Shown: positions 36,981 to 46,534, numbered from the stretch's first letter. The stretch is DNA of 64,000 bases from DASYHS01 sp035998295 (GCF_035998295.1 NZ_DASYHS010000157.1:23057-87056), one strand, 5' to 3'. Translations and numbers: made by a program. Notes: generated by a model from the sequence alone, not told the origin.

Positions 36981-37790
36981 CTAGAGATTGCGCGCGAGAA
37001 ACTGGCGGCACCGCTCCGAGCGCGGATCGCCGAAAACCTGGTCGGGCGGCCCCTGCTCCTCGATGCGGCCCTCGTGGAGGAAGATCACTTCCGAGGAGAC
37101 TTCGCGCGCGAAGGCCATCTCGTGGGTCACGATGATCATGGTCGAGCCCTCGTCCGCGAGCTGCCGGATCACCCGCAGCACCTCGCCGACCAGCTCGGGA
37201 TCCAGCGCGGAGGTCGGCTCGTCGAAAAGCATCACCCGAGGCTGCATCGCAAGCGCGCGCGCGATGGCGACGCGCTGCTGCTGACCACCGGAGAGATGAC
37301 CGGGATAGGCGGACTCCTTGTCGTGCAGCCCGACCTTGGCGAGCAGCGTGCGGGCGCGATCCACCGCCTCGGCGCGAGGTACGCGCAGGACGTGGATCGG
37401 AGCCTCGATCACGTTCTGGAGCACGGTCATGTGACTCCAGAGATTGAAGCTCTGAAACACCATGCCCAGCCGGGAGCGGATGCGGTCGACCTGGCGGCCG
37501 TCTGCCGGCCGGCTCCTCCCGTGGCGGTCGCGCTCCATGCGTATCAGCTCGCCGTTGATCCAGACCCTGCCCTCGTCGGGGATTTCCAGCAGGTTGATGC
37601 AGCGCAGGAACGTGCTCTTGCCCGACCCGGACGAGCCGATCATGGAGATCACGTCGCCTTCGTTGGCCCGCAACGACACCCCTTTCAGCACCTCGAGAGC
37701 GCCGAACCTCTTGTGCAGGGCCTCGACCACGACGGCGGCGGAGGGATCGGGCGATGGTATGTCGTCTTCCTTTTGGGCCGGAAATGCCAT
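36981..37790 (-). CDS. Amino acid ABC transporter ATP-binding protein, HisP-like
   Basis: 269 residues. Walker A GSSGSGKSTFLRCINLLE, signature LSGGQQQRVAIARAL and Walker B VMLFDEPTSALDPELVGEVL are those of the HisP/GlnQ group. An insertion after LIRMERDRHGR is as in HisP, which fits a basic amino acid importer. It is the first gene of the operon, 114 bases before the binding protein. Confidence 0.92.
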   Translation of the reverse strand: MAFPAQKEDDIPSPDPSAAVVVEALHKRFGALEVLKGVSLRANEGDVISMIGSSGSGKSTFLRCINLLEIPDEGRVWINGELIRMERDRHGRSRPADGRQVDRIRSRLGMVFQSFNLWSHMTVLQNVIEAPIHVLRVPRAEAVDRARTLLAKVGLHDKESAYPGHLSGGQQQRVAIARALAMQPRVMLFDEPTSALDPELVGEVLRVIRQLADEGSTMIIVTHEMAFAREVSSEVIFLHEGRIEEQGPPDQVFGDPRSERCRQFLARNL

Positions 37791-37928
37791 GCGTGTGGTG
37801 CCGTCCAGTCATGCGTCGACCGAAGGCTAGCCCGCACCGTCGGGCCGAGCCAAGTGGATTCTCGGCAAATCCCCTTTTCCGGGCCTCGGGCGGGAACGAC
37901 GCCTGGACGGCTCGGTTTCCTTTCCAGA

Positions 37929-38156
37929 ATGAAACGATCGGCACGGGACGCGATGACCGAGGATCCGGAGCCGGGAGCGAACCCGGGACGTGACGTGCCG
38001 GGTGGCGGCACGACGCGCAACACCGGAGGACGGCGTACCGGCGTCCGGGATGCGCACGGCCGGAACGCGGGCGGAAGCCCGCGGCGCTGGATCATCCCGC
38101 TCGCCTTCGTCCTGCTGCTGCTGGTCCTGCTGCTGCTCGCAACCGTTCCGGAATGA
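37929..38156 (+). CDS. Small single-helix membrane protein
   Basis: 75 residues (67 from ATG 37953). A Gly/Arg/Pro-rich disordered N-terminal half is followed by one membrane helix, IIPLAFVLLLLVLLLLATV, at the very end, so it looks tail-anchored. It ends 9 bases before the next gene on the same strand. No family recognised. Confidence 0.55.
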   Translation: MKRSARDAMTEDPEPGANPGRDVPGGGTTRNTGGRRTGVRDAHGRNAGGSPRRWIIPLAFVLLLLVLLLLATVPE

Positions 38157-38165
38157 GGACACGCG

Positions 38166-38843
38166 ATGACCGAAAGGACGATAACGGCGCTCTTCACCGA
38201 CGACGCCGGGGCGCACCGGGCGGCCGACGCGGTTCGGGCGCTCGGTTTCGGCGAAGATCGGATGATGCTCGTCGCACGCGCGGCCCTCGCGTCCGGTCAC
38301 CTCGGCCCAGGCGGCAACGCGAGCGCCAGATCGGGCGACACCCATCCCATGCCCGGCCCCATGCCCGGCCCCATGCCCGGCGAAGTCACGCCGGCCGGCA
38401 CGCTGCTGGTCGTGCGGGCCGGCGCGGAGGACGAGGGCAAGCTGGTCGGCGTGCTGGAGCATCACCACCCCGACCAGATCACGAGCGAGGGCGCGGAGTA
38501 CCATGCCGCGGGCTGGACCCGTTTCGACGAGGCCGCCGGAGCCTTCGGGGCGGTCGAGATCTCGGACGACCGGCTGGGCACCGCACCGGCCCGGCCGGCC
38601 GAAACCGCCGGGCTCGGCCGGGCCGGAGAGAGCGGGCGCGAGGCCGATCCGGCACCGGAACCCGGCAGTGCGGGCGGCGGGCCGCAGGCGCATCTCGAAC
38701 GGATGCGCCGGAGCACCCTCGGCACGCCCGACCCGGCGCTCGACCGCGCTCCCGAACCCGCGCCGAACACACCGGCCGGCGAACGCCGCGCCCGGGGCCG
38801 CCAGACCCGCGCCGAACGGGATTCGGATCGGCAGAACCGGTAG
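38166..38843 (+). CDS. Stress-protein-like (YflT/GSP17M-type) domain protein with PMPG repeats
   Basis: 225 residues with a GAGGA ribosome site. The first 35 residues (TERTITALFTDDAGAHRAADAVRALGF) resemble the general stress protein 17M domain, but the fold is interrupted by three PMPG repeats near residue 62. The C-terminal 80 residues are Pro/Ala/Arg-rich and look disordered. The repeat DNA is three copies of a 12-base unit. Function unknown. Confidence 0.65.
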   Translation: MTERTITALFTDDAGAHRAADAVRALGFGEDRMMLVARAALASGHLGPGGNASARSGDTHPMPGPMPGPMPGEVTPAGTLLVVRAGAEDEGKLVGVLEHHHPDQITSEGAEYHAAGWTRFDEAAGAFGAVEISDDRLGTAPARPAETAGLGRAGESGREADPAPEPGSAGGGPQAHLERMRRSTLGTPDPALDRAPEPAPNTPAGERRARGRQTRAERDSDRQNR

Positions 38844-38867
38844 GTGGCGCGGGCCCGGAGCCGGGTC

Positions 38868-40280
38868 TCATCCGCCCGTCTTCAATGCCTCGGTCTTCAA
38901 TGCCTCGATGGCTTCGCGCAGGCGGGCGTGTTCGGACGACGCAGGGTCGAGCTGGGCGAGCAGGCGACCCCACAGCTCGGCCGCGTCCGCAGGCCGCCCG
39001 GCTTCGGCCGCGTCCTGCCCAAGCACGTAGAGGGCGGTCGCATTGGCGGGATCGACCTCCAGCGCCCGGCGCAACGCGGCAAGCGCCTCGGGCGGCGGCG
39101 GCCCGTCGGGCGCGGCATCGATCAGCGCCTCCGCGCGTGCGACCAGGACGTCCGGCCGGTCCGGGGCCGCCCTCTGCGCCCCGGCATAGGCCCCCAGGGC
39201 CTTCTCCCGGTCGCCCAGCACGCGATACGCGCGGGCAAGCCTGAGCCAGCCGTCGGCATCGCCGGGTTCCTCCGCGAGGCGGGCCGCCAACCGGTCGACC
39301 ATGCCGCGGACCATCCCGGCCCGCTGCTCCGCCGTCATCTCCCCGGCAGCCTGCATCTGCTCGCGCGTCGGACCCGGCGCTGGCGCCGACGGCTGCGCGG
39401 CCGTGCCGGGCGACGACGGGTCCGGCATCACCGAGGCGACGTCGCGCCCGAGTTCGGTCGCGGCCTCGGCGATGCGCTGACGGACCATCCCGACCCAGGG
39501 CGCATCCGGCGGGCTCGCGCGCAGCAGCCCGCTCCAGCCCGCCAGCGCCGTCTCGAAGTCGCCGGCCTGCGCGCTCGCCAGCGCGAGATAGTAGCGCGCC
39601 CGCGGATCGTCGGGCACGCGCTCCAGCACGCCCTCGAAAAGGCGCCGCGCCTCCTCCGGGACGATGCCGCGATCGGTCCTCACCAGCGCTTCCGCGAAGG
39701 CGGTCGCCAGCCCGGGATCGCCCTGGCTGAGCGCGAGCGCCCGGCGATAGGCGTCGGCGGCATCGCGATGGCGTCCCATGCGGTCGTAGACCTGCGCCAT
39801 CAGGACCCAGCCCTGGAGGTTTTCCGGATCGCGCTCCAGCTCCTGGCCCAGGCGGTCCAGCGCCTCGAGCACGGCCGGTGGGGCGCCGGCATCTTCCCGG
39901 GACGCGACCGGTTGCGCCGGCAGGTCGGGATGCCCGGCCGGAAGGTAGACCGCCAACGCCGCGAGCGGCAGCAGCGCCGCGATCGCTACCGCCGGCCAGC
40001 GGCCGGCCGACGTCCTCGACGGAGGCGCTGGAGCTTGCGGCCCGCGTCCGGCGTCGGCGGCGAGCATGCGCCGGCCGATCTCCGCGCGCGCCGCCTCGGC
40101 CTGGTCACGGTCGAGCAGCCCGCGGGCAACGTCGCGCTCCAGTTCCTGGAGCTGGTCGCGGTAGACCGCGAGGTCGTAGTCCGTGCGCGCGGCCGCCCCG
40201 CCGCGCGAGCGCATCAGCGGGTGGACGAGCAGGGCCACGGCGCAGGCCGTGAGCAGGGCCGCGAGGATCCAGAACAGCAT
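38868..40280 (-). CDS. ccmI: Cytochrome c maturation protein CcmI
   Basis: 470 residues. An N-terminal membrane anchor, the DYDLAVYRDQLQELERDVARGLL helix typical of CcmI, a second membrane helix near residue 95, and then TPR-like repeats (WVLMAQVYDRMGRHRDAADAYRRAL). CcmI chaperones apocytochrome c to the heme ligation machinery in the periplasm. It is the last gene of the leftward ccmDEFGHI block, 3 bases after ccmH. Confidence 0.92.
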   Translation of the reverse strand: MLFWILAALLTACAVALLVHPLMRSRGGAAARTDYDLAVYRDQLQELERDVARGLLDRDQAEAARAEIGRRMLAADAGRGPQAPAPPSRTSAGRWPAVAIAALLPLAALAVYLPAGHPDLPAQPVASREDAGAPPAVLEALDRLGQELERDPENLQGWVLMAQVYDRMGRHRDAADAYRRALALSQGDPGLATAFAEALVRTDRGIVPEEARRLFEGVLERVPDDPRARYYLALASAQAGDFETALAGWSGLLRASPPDAPWVGMVRQRIAEAATELGRDVASVMPDPSSPGTAAQPSAPAPGPTREQMQAAGEMTAEQRAGMVRGMVDRLAARLAEEPGDADGWLRLARAYRVLGDREKALGAYAGAQRAAPDRPDVLVARAEALIDAAPDGPPPPEALAALRRALEVDPANATALYVLGQDAAEAGRPADAAELWGRLLAQLDPASSEHARLREAIEALKTEALKTGG

Positions 40281-40283
40281 GGC

Positions 40284-40769
40284 TCAGGGCTCTCCGCGGA
40301 TCAGCTGGTCGAGCCGGCGACGCTCGTCCTCGCTCAAAGGCGGCATCTCCGGGCCGGCCCGCCGACGCCCGCGCAGGAACGCCGCGACGCCGGCGCCGGC
40401 GAGCAGCAGGATCGCCGCCGGGCCGAGCCACAGGGCGTAGGTCCCGGCCTTGAACGGCGGGCGCAGCAGCACGTAGTCGCCGTAGCGGGCGACGACGTAG
40501 TCGAGCACCTCGCGCTCGTCGTCGCCGGCGGCGAGGCGCTCGCGCACGAGGATGCGCAGGTCGCGCGCCAACGGAGCGTTGCTGTCGTCGATGGACTGGT
40601 TCTGGCAGACGAGGCAGCGCAGCTCGCGGCCGATGTCGCGCGCCTGCGCCTCGAGCGCCGGGTCGGCCAGCATCTCGTCCGGCAGCACCGCCGCGGCCGG
40701 CCCGGCCAACATGGTCCAGGCCAGCACGGTCCAGGCCAGCAGCGCGAAAGCGAGCATCCGCGCCTTCAC
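40284..40769 (-). CDS. ccmH: Cytochrome c maturation protein CcmH (CycL)
   Basis: 161 residues from GTG 40769, which overlaps the ccmG stop as GTGA. A signal sequence, then the redox motif LRCLVCQNQSIDDSNAPLA that reduces the apocytochrome CxxCH cysteines, then a C-terminal membrane anchor (YALWLGPAAILLLAGAGVAAF). Confidence 0.94.
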   Translation of the reverse strand: MKARMLAFALLAWTVLAWTMLAGPAAAVLPDEMLADPALEAQARDIGRELRCLVCQNQSIDDSNAPLARDLRILVRERLAAGDDEREVLDYVVARYGDYVLLRPPFKAGTYALWLGPAAILLLAGAGVAAFLRGRRRAGPEMPPLSEDERRRLDQLIRGEP

Positions 40770-41296
40770 CCCTTCAACTCCCGCAGGATCGGCAGGATCG
40801 TCGTCTCGAGGTCCTGCGGCATGATCGGGCCCACATGGCGGTACCGGATGCGTCCTTCGCGGTCGACGACGTAGGTCTCCGGCACGCCGTAAACGCCCCA
40901 TTCTATGCCCACGCGGCCGTCACGGTCGGCACCGAGGCCGGCATACGGGTTGCCGTGCTCCTTCAGGTAGGCCGTGGCGTCGGCCGCCTTGTCCTTGTAG
41001 TTGATGCCGTGGATCGGCACTCCCCCCTCGGCCGCGATACGCATCAGCACGGGATGCTCGACCCGGCAGGGGATGCACCAGGACGCCCAGACATTGACGA
41101 GTTGCACCTCGCCCTTCAGGTCCGCGGTCTCCAGCCCACCCTCCGCCCCTTCGATCGACGGCAGGGAGAAATCCGGGACCGGGCGGTCGATGAGCGCCGA
41201 AGGGATCGCCCGCGGGTCGCGGGTCAGTCCGACCGCGAAATAGACCGCGACGACCAGGAACAGGGCGAGGGGAGCGAGGAAGACCAGGCGCTTCAT
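40766..41296 (-). CDS. ccmG: Thiol:disulfide interchange protein CcmG/DsbE
   Basis: 176 residues. An N-terminal membrane anchor and a thioredoxin fold with VNVWASWCIPCRVEHPVL, plus GVPETYVVDREGRIRYRHVG with the cis-proline region. It hands electrons to CcmH for reduction of apocytochrome c. It lies 7 bases after ccmF. Confidence 0.94.
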   Translation of the reverse strand: MKRLVFLAPLALFLVVAVYFAVGLTRDPRAIPSALIDRPVPDFSLPSIEGAEGGLETADLKGEVQLVNVWASWCIPCRVEHPVLMRIAAEGGVPIHGINYKDKAADATAYLKEHGNPYAGLGADRDGRVGIEWGVYGVPETYVVDREGRIRYRHVGPIMPQDLETTILPILRELKG

Positions 41297-41303
41297 GACG
41301 GCC

Positions 41304-43307
41304 TCACGGGACGGCCAGCCGGCGCCGCGCCGATGGTGCGCCGATCCTCAGCCGCCGGTCGGAGAGGCTGATGGCGCCGCCCAGCGCCATCACCCCCGCG
41401 CCGAGCCAGATCCACGGCACCAGCGGGTGGTGGTAGGCGCGCACGACGTGGTCCGGGCCGTCCCCTCCCGCCGCGTCCCGGCCGGCGTCCTCGCCCGGGG
41501 CCGAGGCCAGCACGAGGTAGAGGTCGGAATACCAGGTCGTGTGGATCGCCGCCTCGGTCGTCCCCATCCGCGCGACGGGATACCAGCGCTCCTCGGGATG
41601 CAGCGTCGTGACCGGACGGCCGTCGCGGGTCACGGTGAAGGTGCCGCGCGTGGTCGAGTAGTTGGCGCCCTGGCCCTGCTCGACGCCGTCGAAGCGCAGT
41701 TCGTAGCCGGCCAGCTCGACCGTGCCGCCGGGACGCAGCAGGACCACCCGCTCCTCGATCCAGGCGGCCGAGCCGGTCATGCCGGCGATGGCGATGCCGA
41801 GCCCGGCATGGGCGATCGTCGTGCCCCAGGCGGAGCGCGGCAGGCCGGCGGCGCGGCGCAGGCTCTCGGCGAGCGGCGCGCGGAACAGGCGGATCCGCTC
41901 GGCGAACTCCGTCAGCGCGCCGAAGAAGGCCCAGGCGGCCATCGCGACGCCGACCAGCGCCAGCACCGGCCCGCCCGTATGCCACCACAGCGCGGCGAGC
42001 ACGCAGGCCGCCGTCAGCACGGCCGCCAGCTTGAGCCGCCCGAGTGCGCCGGCGAGGTCGCCGCGCTTCCAGGCGAGCATCGGGCCGACCGCGAGCGCGG
42101 CCACCAGAGGCACCATCAGCGGCACGAAGGTCGCATTGAAGAAGGGCGGCCCGACCGACACCTTGCCGCCGCCCACCGCGTCCAGGAACAGCGGGTAGAG
42201 CGTGCCCAGGAACACGGTCGCGGTCGCGGTCGAGAGCAGCAGGTTGTTGAGCACCAGCGCCCCCTCCCGCGAAACCGGCGCGAACAGCCCGCCGAGTTTC
42301 AAGGCCGGGGCGCGCAGCGCATAGAGCAGCAGGGAGCCGCCGGTCGCCAGCACGAGGAGCGCCAGGATGAAGACGCCGCGCTCCGGATCGACCGCGAAGG
42401 CATGGACCGAGGTCAGCACGCCGGACCGCACGAGGAACGTGCCGACCAGCGACAGCGCGAAGGTCAGGATCGCGAGCAGGATCGTCCAGCTCTTCAGCGC
42501 ATCGCGCTTCTCGACCACGATGGCGGAGTGCAGCAGCGCCGTTCCGGCGAGCCAGGGCATGAAGCTCGCGTTCTCGACCGGGTCCCAGAACCACCAGCCG
42601 CCCCAGCCCAGCTCGTAATAGGCCCACCAGGAACCGAGCGCGATGCCGACCGTCAGCGACGACCATGCGGCCAGCGTCCACGGCCGGACCCAGCGCGCCC
42701 AGGCCGGGTCGACCCGGCCCTCGATCAGGGCCGCGACCGCGAAGGCGAAGGCGACCGAAAAGCCGACATAGCCCAGGTACAGGAACGGCGGGTGGAAGGC
42801 GAGACCGGGGTCCTGGAGCAGCGGGTTCAGGTCGTTGCCGTCGAACGGCGGCGGATCCACCCTGACGAAGGGGTTGGAGGTCGCGAGGATGAACAGCAGG
42901 AAGCCGACGCCGACCATGCCCTGGACCGCCAGCACGCGCGCGCGCAGCGTCGGCGGCAGGTTGCGCCCGCCGGCCGCCACCGCGGCGCCGAACAGCGCCA
43001 GGATCAGGACCCAGAGCAGCATCGAGCCTTCGTGGTTCCCCCAGACGCCCGTTACCTTGTAGAGCATGGGCTTCAGGGAGTGGCTGTTCTGGACCACGTT
43101 CAGGACCGTGAAGTCCGACACCACATAAGCCTGCATCAGCGCCAGGAAGGCGAGCAGGATCAGCGTGAACTGGCCGATCGCGGCCGGCCCCGCCACGTCC
43201 ATCCACGCAGACACCCCGCGCGAGGCGCCCGCCAGCGGCAGCACGGACTGGACGATGGCCAGGAACAGCGCCAGCACCAGGGCATAATGGCCGAGTTCGG
43301 GGATCAC
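41304..43307 (-). CDS. ccmF: Heme lyase subunit CcmF
   Basis: 667 residues with about 14 predicted membrane segments. The tryptophan-rich heme-handling motif GWGGWWFWDPVENASFMPWL is near residue 235, and VWGNHEGSMLLWVLIL is in the N-terminal half. It ligates heme to apocytochrome c with CcmH and CcmI. The GTG start at 43307 overlaps the ccmE stop as GTGA. Confidence 0.95.
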   Translation of the reverse strand: MIPELGHYALVLALFLAIVQSVLPLAGASRGVSAWMDVAGPAAIGQFTLILLAFLALMQAYVVSDFTVLNVVQNSHSLKPMLYKVTGVWGNHEGSMLLWVLILALFGAAVAAGGRNLPPTLRARVLAVQGMVGVGFLLFILATSNPFVRVDPPPFDGNDLNPLLQDPGLAFHPPFLYLGYVGFSVAFAFAVAALIEGRVDPAWARWVRPWTLAAWSSLTVGIALGSWWAYYELGWGGWWFWDPVENASFMPWLAGTALLHSAIVVEKRDALKSWTILLAILTFALSLVGTFLVRSGVLTSVHAFAVDPERGVFILALLVLATGGSLLLYALRAPALKLGGLFAPVSREGALVLNNLLLSTATATVFLGTLYPLFLDAVGGGKVSVGPPFFNATFVPLMVPLVAALAVGPMLAWKRGDLAGALGRLKLAAVLTAACVLAALWWHTGGPVLALVGVAMAAWAFFGALTEFAERIRLFRAPLAESLRRAAGLPRSAWGTTIAHAGLGIAIAGMTGSAAWIEERVVLLRPGGTVELAGYELRFDGVEQGQGANYSTTRGTFTVTRDGRPVTTLHPEERWYPVARMGTTEAAIHTTWYSDLYLVLASAPGEDAGRDAAGGDGPDHVVRAYHHPLVPWIWLGAGVMALGGAISLSDRRLRIGAPSARRRLAVP

Positions 43308-43759
43308 TGCGATGCCTCGAGCGTCTTCACCCCATGGGGAGCCCCCGCGCGCTTCAGCGCGTCGGCGACCTCGGGCGGCATGTAGGCCTCGTCGTGCTTG
43401 GCCAGAACGTCGTTGGCGACGAAGACGCCGTCCGGGCGCATGCGCCCCTCCGCGACGACGCCCTGGCCCTCGCGGAACAGGTCGGGGACGATCCCCGTGT
43501 AGGTGACGGGCAAGGTGGTGGCCGTGTCGGTGACGCGGAACTCGATCGTCAGCCCGTCGGGCATCCGCCGGACGCTGCCGGCCTCGACCAGCCCGCCGAG
43601 GCGGAAGTTCCGCTCGCCGACCTCGCGCGCCGCGACGTCGGAAGGGCTGTAGAAGAAGACCAGGTTGTCTTCGAACGCGGCCAGCCCGAGCGCCGCCGCG
43701 GTGGCGAGGCCGAGGCCCGCGAGGCCGAGCATGGCCAGGCGACGCTTCTTGCGGGTCAT
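43304..43759 (-). CDS. ccmE: Heme chaperone CcmE
   Basis: 151 residues. A basic N-terminus, one membrane anchor, a beta-barrel domain (NFRLGGLVEAGSVRR, FRVTDTATTLPVTYTG) and the heme-binding His in LAKHDEAYMPPEV. It carries heme covalently from CcmC to CcmF. The ATG overlaps the ccmD stop (ATGA). Confidence 0.95.
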   Translation of the reverse strand: MTRKKRRLAMLGLAGLGLATAAALGLAAFEDNLVFFYSPSDVAAREVGERNFRLGGLVEAGSVRRMPDGLTIEFRVTDTATTLPVTYTGIVPDLFREGQGVVAEGRMRPDGVFVANDVLAKHDEAYMPPEVADALKRAGAPHGVKTLEASQ

Positions 43760-44001
43760 GGGCTGCCTCCTTCGGCGCTCGGCCCAGCGATCGGCCCGGC
43801 CAGTGGCCCGGCGCCCGGGCGCGCCTTGCGGCGGCGCGGCCGGTTCTCCTCCAGCATGCGCAGGAGTGCTTCGCGCCGGCGCAGATCGCGCACGGTCGCG
43901 ACCAGCAGGCCGGCCATCACCAGCGCCGCGATCCCATAGGCCGGCCAGACGAAGGCGGCATACCCGCCCATGGAAAGAAACTCGGCCATGTCTTCGATCA
44001 T
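43756..44001 (-). CDS. ccmD: Heme exporter protein CcmD
   Basis: 81 residues from ATG 44001, or 77 from ATG 43989. FLSMGGYAAFVWPAYGIAALVMAGLL is the CcmD hallmark, with one membrane helix and a basic helix after it (RDLRRREALLRML). The tail with GPLAGPIAGPSA repeats is longer than usual. It normally works with CcmABC, which are encoded about 6-9 kb away here. Confidence 0.9.
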   Translation of the reverse strand: MIEDMAEFLSMGGYAAFVWPAYGIAALVMAGLLVATVRDLRRREALLRMLEENRPRRRKARPGAGPLAGPIAGPSAEGGSP

Positions 44002-44247
44002 TCCGTCGGCCACGTCCGCAACCGGACAACCGTAACGGCCCCCAGATATGATCCGTCGCGTCCGCGTGCAATGCGGCAGCGACGCCGTGCCGCACATGGC
44101 CCGGGGAACCTGGCGGCCCGCCGGCATTATGGCGATCCCGGCCCGCGCGGACAAGGCCGCGCCCCTTGCCAGGAAACGCGTCGTCATGCATCTTTTTCAT
44201 TCCTGCGGCGTTTACCGGGAAAATTTGCAGCTTTCTGCAGGACTGCC

Positions 44248-44952
44248 ATGGACGACGTCCTCGATGCCTTCGCCGCGGCGGGCGGCCTCGTCCTGCATGC
44301 CGATCCGGCGTTCCTGGAGATCGTCTGGCTGTCGCTGCGGGTGACGCTCGCCGCCGTCGCGGCTGCGGCGGTGATCGGGCTGCCCGCGGGCGCGCTGCTC
44401 GCGATCGCGCGCTTCCCCGGCCGCGGCGCCCTCGTCGTGTCCTTCAGCGCGTTGATGGGGTTGCCCCCGGTGGTTGCCGGGCTCGTCGTCTACCTGCTGC
44501 TGTCCCGGTCGGGGCCGCTCGGCGAACTCGGCCTTCTCTTCACCCCGACGGGGATGGTGATCGCCCAGACGGCGCTCGTGCTGCCCATCGTGCTGTCGAT
44601 CACGCGTCAGGTCGTCGAGGAACTGTGGACGGAATACGAAGAACACCTGCGCTCGCTCGGCTCCTCGGCCTTACGCGCGGTGCCGACCCTGCTTTGGGAC
44701 GGCCGCCACAGCCTGGTCACGGGCATCCTGGCGGGTTTCGGCCGGGCCAGCGCCGAGGTCGGCGCCGTCCTGATCGTCGGCGGCAACATCGCCGGCGCCA
44801 CCCGGACCATGACCACCGCGATCACGCTGGAGACCGGCAGAGGCAACCTCGCGCTGGCGCTCGGCCTCGGGATGGTGCTGCTGTGCCTGACCCTCGCCGT
44901 GAACATCGGGGCGCACCTCGTCGCACGCCTCGGCCGGCGCACGGCCGGATGA
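44248..44952 (+). CDS. tupB: Tungstate-type ABC permease, TupB-like
   Basis: 234 residues with five predicted membrane segments. TQ/RQVVEELWTEYEEHLRSLGSS and FGRASAEVGAVLIVGGNIAGATRTMTTAI are characteristic of TupB/WtpB-type oxyanion permeases. It starts a four-gene rightward operon, divergent from ccmD across about 250 bases. ATG 44248 gives the family-length protein. Confidence 0.88.
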   Translation: MDDVLDAFAAAGGLVLHADPAFLEIVWLSLRVTLAAVAAAAVIGLPAGALLAIARFPGRGALVVSFSALMGLPPVVAGLVVYLLLSRSGPLGELGLLFTPTGMVIAQTALVLPIVLSITRQVVEELWTEYEEHLRSLGSSALRAVPTLLWDGRHSLVTGILAGFGRASAEVGAVLIVGGNIAGATRTMTTAITLETGRGNLALALGLGMVLLCLTLAVNIGAHLVARLGRRTAG

Positions 44953-45707
44953 GGGACGGCATGCGCGCCCAGCCCTCGATCCTGCCCCTGCGCCTTTCGG
45001 GCGTGACGTACGAGGCAAGCGGCCGCCGCCTGATCGACGGGCTGGACCTCGAACTGGCCGGTCACGGGCGCCTGGTCGTCCTCGGCTCGAACGGTGCCGG
45101 CAAGAGCCTGCTGCTGCGCCTGTGCCACGGCCTGCTGCGCCCGACCCGCGGCTCGGTGGAATGGCTCGGCCCGGGGGCCGGCCCGGACGTCCGGCGCCAT
45201 CGCCTCGTCGCCCAGCGGCCGGTGATGCTGCGCCGGACCGTGGCCGCCGACATGATCCACGCGCTGCACCTGGCGGGACTCGGCTGGAAGGCGCGTCGCG
45301 CGGCCGCCCGCTCGGCGCTGGCGCGCTTCGGGATGACCGACCTCGCCGACCGGCCGGCGCGCGTGCTCTCCGGCGGCGAGCAGCAGCGCCTGGCCTTGGC
45401 GCGCGCCTGGGCCCTGGGCCCGGAAGTCCTGTTCCTCGACGAGCCGACGGCCAATCTCGATCCCGCCGCCACCCGGGCGGTCGAGGCGATGATCGACGCC
45501 TTCCACGCCGAAGGCACCAAGATCGTGATGACGACGCACGATCTCGGCCAGGCCCGGCGGCTTGCCGACGAGATCCTGTTCATCGACCGCGGCCGGCTGG
45601 TCGAGCATGCGGGCGCCGCCGGCTTCTTCGAGGGACCCCGCACCCCCGAGGCCGCCGCCTATCTGCGCGGAGACCTGCCGTGGCAACCCTCGGGAGGATC
45701 GAGATGA
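44949..45707 (+). CDS. tupC: Tungstate-type ABC ATP-binding protein, TupC-like
   Basis: 252 residues. Walker A GSNGAGKSLLLRLCHGLL, signature VLSGGEQQRLALARAW and Walker B VLFLDEPTANLDPAATRAVE, then the H-loop THDLGQARRLADEI. The ATG at 44949 overlaps the tupB stop (ATGA); ATG 44961 is an internal alternative. Its length and position between permease and binding protein fit TupC. Confidence 0.88.
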   Translation: MRDGMRAQPSILPLRLSGVTYEASGRRLIDGLDLELAGHGRLVVLGSNGAGKSLLLRLCHGLLRPTRGSVEWLGPGAGPDVRRHRLVAQRPVMLRRTVAADMIHALHLAGLGWKARRAAARSALARFGMTDLADRPARVLSGGEQQRLALARAWALGPEVLFLDEPTANLDPAATRAVEAMIDAFHAEGTKIVMTTHDLGQARRLADEILFIDRGRLVEHAGAAGFFEGPRTPEAAAYLRGDLPWQPSGGSR

Positions 45708-46534
45708 TCATGGCCGCACGCGTCGTCCTTGCAGCGCTGCTTGCGCTGGGGCCCGCCTCCGCGTCCCCGGCCCAGGAGCGGTTCATCATCGTCGCCTCGA
45801 CCACCTCGACGGAGCAGTCGGGCCTGTTCGACCACGTCCTGCCGATGTTCGAGGCGGACACCGGGATCACGGTCCGCGTCGTCGCCCAGGGCACCGGGCA
45901 GGCGCTCGAGACCGGCCGGCGCGGTGATGCCGACGTGCTGTTCGTCCACGACACCCCGGCCGAGGAGCGGTTCGTCGCCGACGGCTTCGCTCCCCGCCGC
46001 CACGACGTGATGTACAACGACTTCGTGGTCGTGGGGCCGGCCTCCGACCCCGCCGGGATCGCCGGCGGGCGCGATGCGGTCGCGGCGCTCCGGAAGGTCG
46101 CGCAGGCCGGTGCGCCCTTCGCGTCGCGCGGCGACGACAGCGGCACGCACAAGGCGGAACGGAGGCTGTGGGCACTGGCCGGGGTGGACCCGACGGCGGC
46201 TCCGGGCGGCTGGTACCGGGAGACGGGGTCGGGCATGGGGCCGACCCTCAACACCGCGGCGGCGATGGATGCCTACGCGCTGGCGGATCGCGGCACGTGG
46301 CTCAGCTTCCGCAATCGCCGCGATCTCGGCGTCGTCGTCGAGGGCGACGGGCGGCTTTTCAACCAGTACGGGGTGATGCAGGTGAGCCCGGAGAGGCACC
46401 CGCACGTCAAGGCGGACCTCGCGGCCGGCTTCGTGGACTGGCTGTTGTCGGGCCGGGGTCAGCGGGCGATCGCCTCCTTCACGGTGGACGGCGAGCAGCT
46501 CTTCTTTCCCAACGCGAGCCGGAGCGGTTCGTGA
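45704..46534 (+). CDS. tupA: Tungstate/molybdate-binding periplasmic protein, TupA-like
   Basis: 276 residues with a Sec signal and a GGGAGG ribosome site. STTSTEQSGLFDHVLPMFE, the DVLFVHDTPAEERFVADGF stretch, VMYNDFVVVGP and SRGDDSGTHKAE are the TupA signature. These residues bind tungstate with very high affinity in characterised members. The ATG overlaps the tupC stop (ATGA). Tungsten use by the organism is inferred, and molybdate cannot be excluded. Confidence 0.9.
   Translation: MIMAARVVLAALLALGPASASPAQERFIIVASTTSTEQSGLFDHVLPMFEADTGITVRVVAQGTGQALETGRRGDADVLFVHDTPAEERFVADGFAPRRHDVMYNDFVVVGPASDPAGIAGGRDAVAALRKVAQAGAPFASRGDDSGTHKAERRLWALAGVDPTAAPGGWYRETGSGMGPTLNTAAAMDAYALADRGTWLSFRNRRDLGVVVEGDGRLFNQYGVMQVSPERHPHVKADLAAGFVDWLLSGRGQRAIASFTVDGEQLFFPNASRSGS

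Noticed and set aside
36363..38156. 597-codon open frame on the plus strand
   Set aside because: Most of it is antisense to the binding-protein and ATPase genes. Only its last 75 codons, from ATG 37929, look like a real gene.
41295..43385. 696-codon open frame antisense to ccmF
   Set aside because: ccmF on the other strand has all family motifs; the opposite frame is charged low-complexity sequence.
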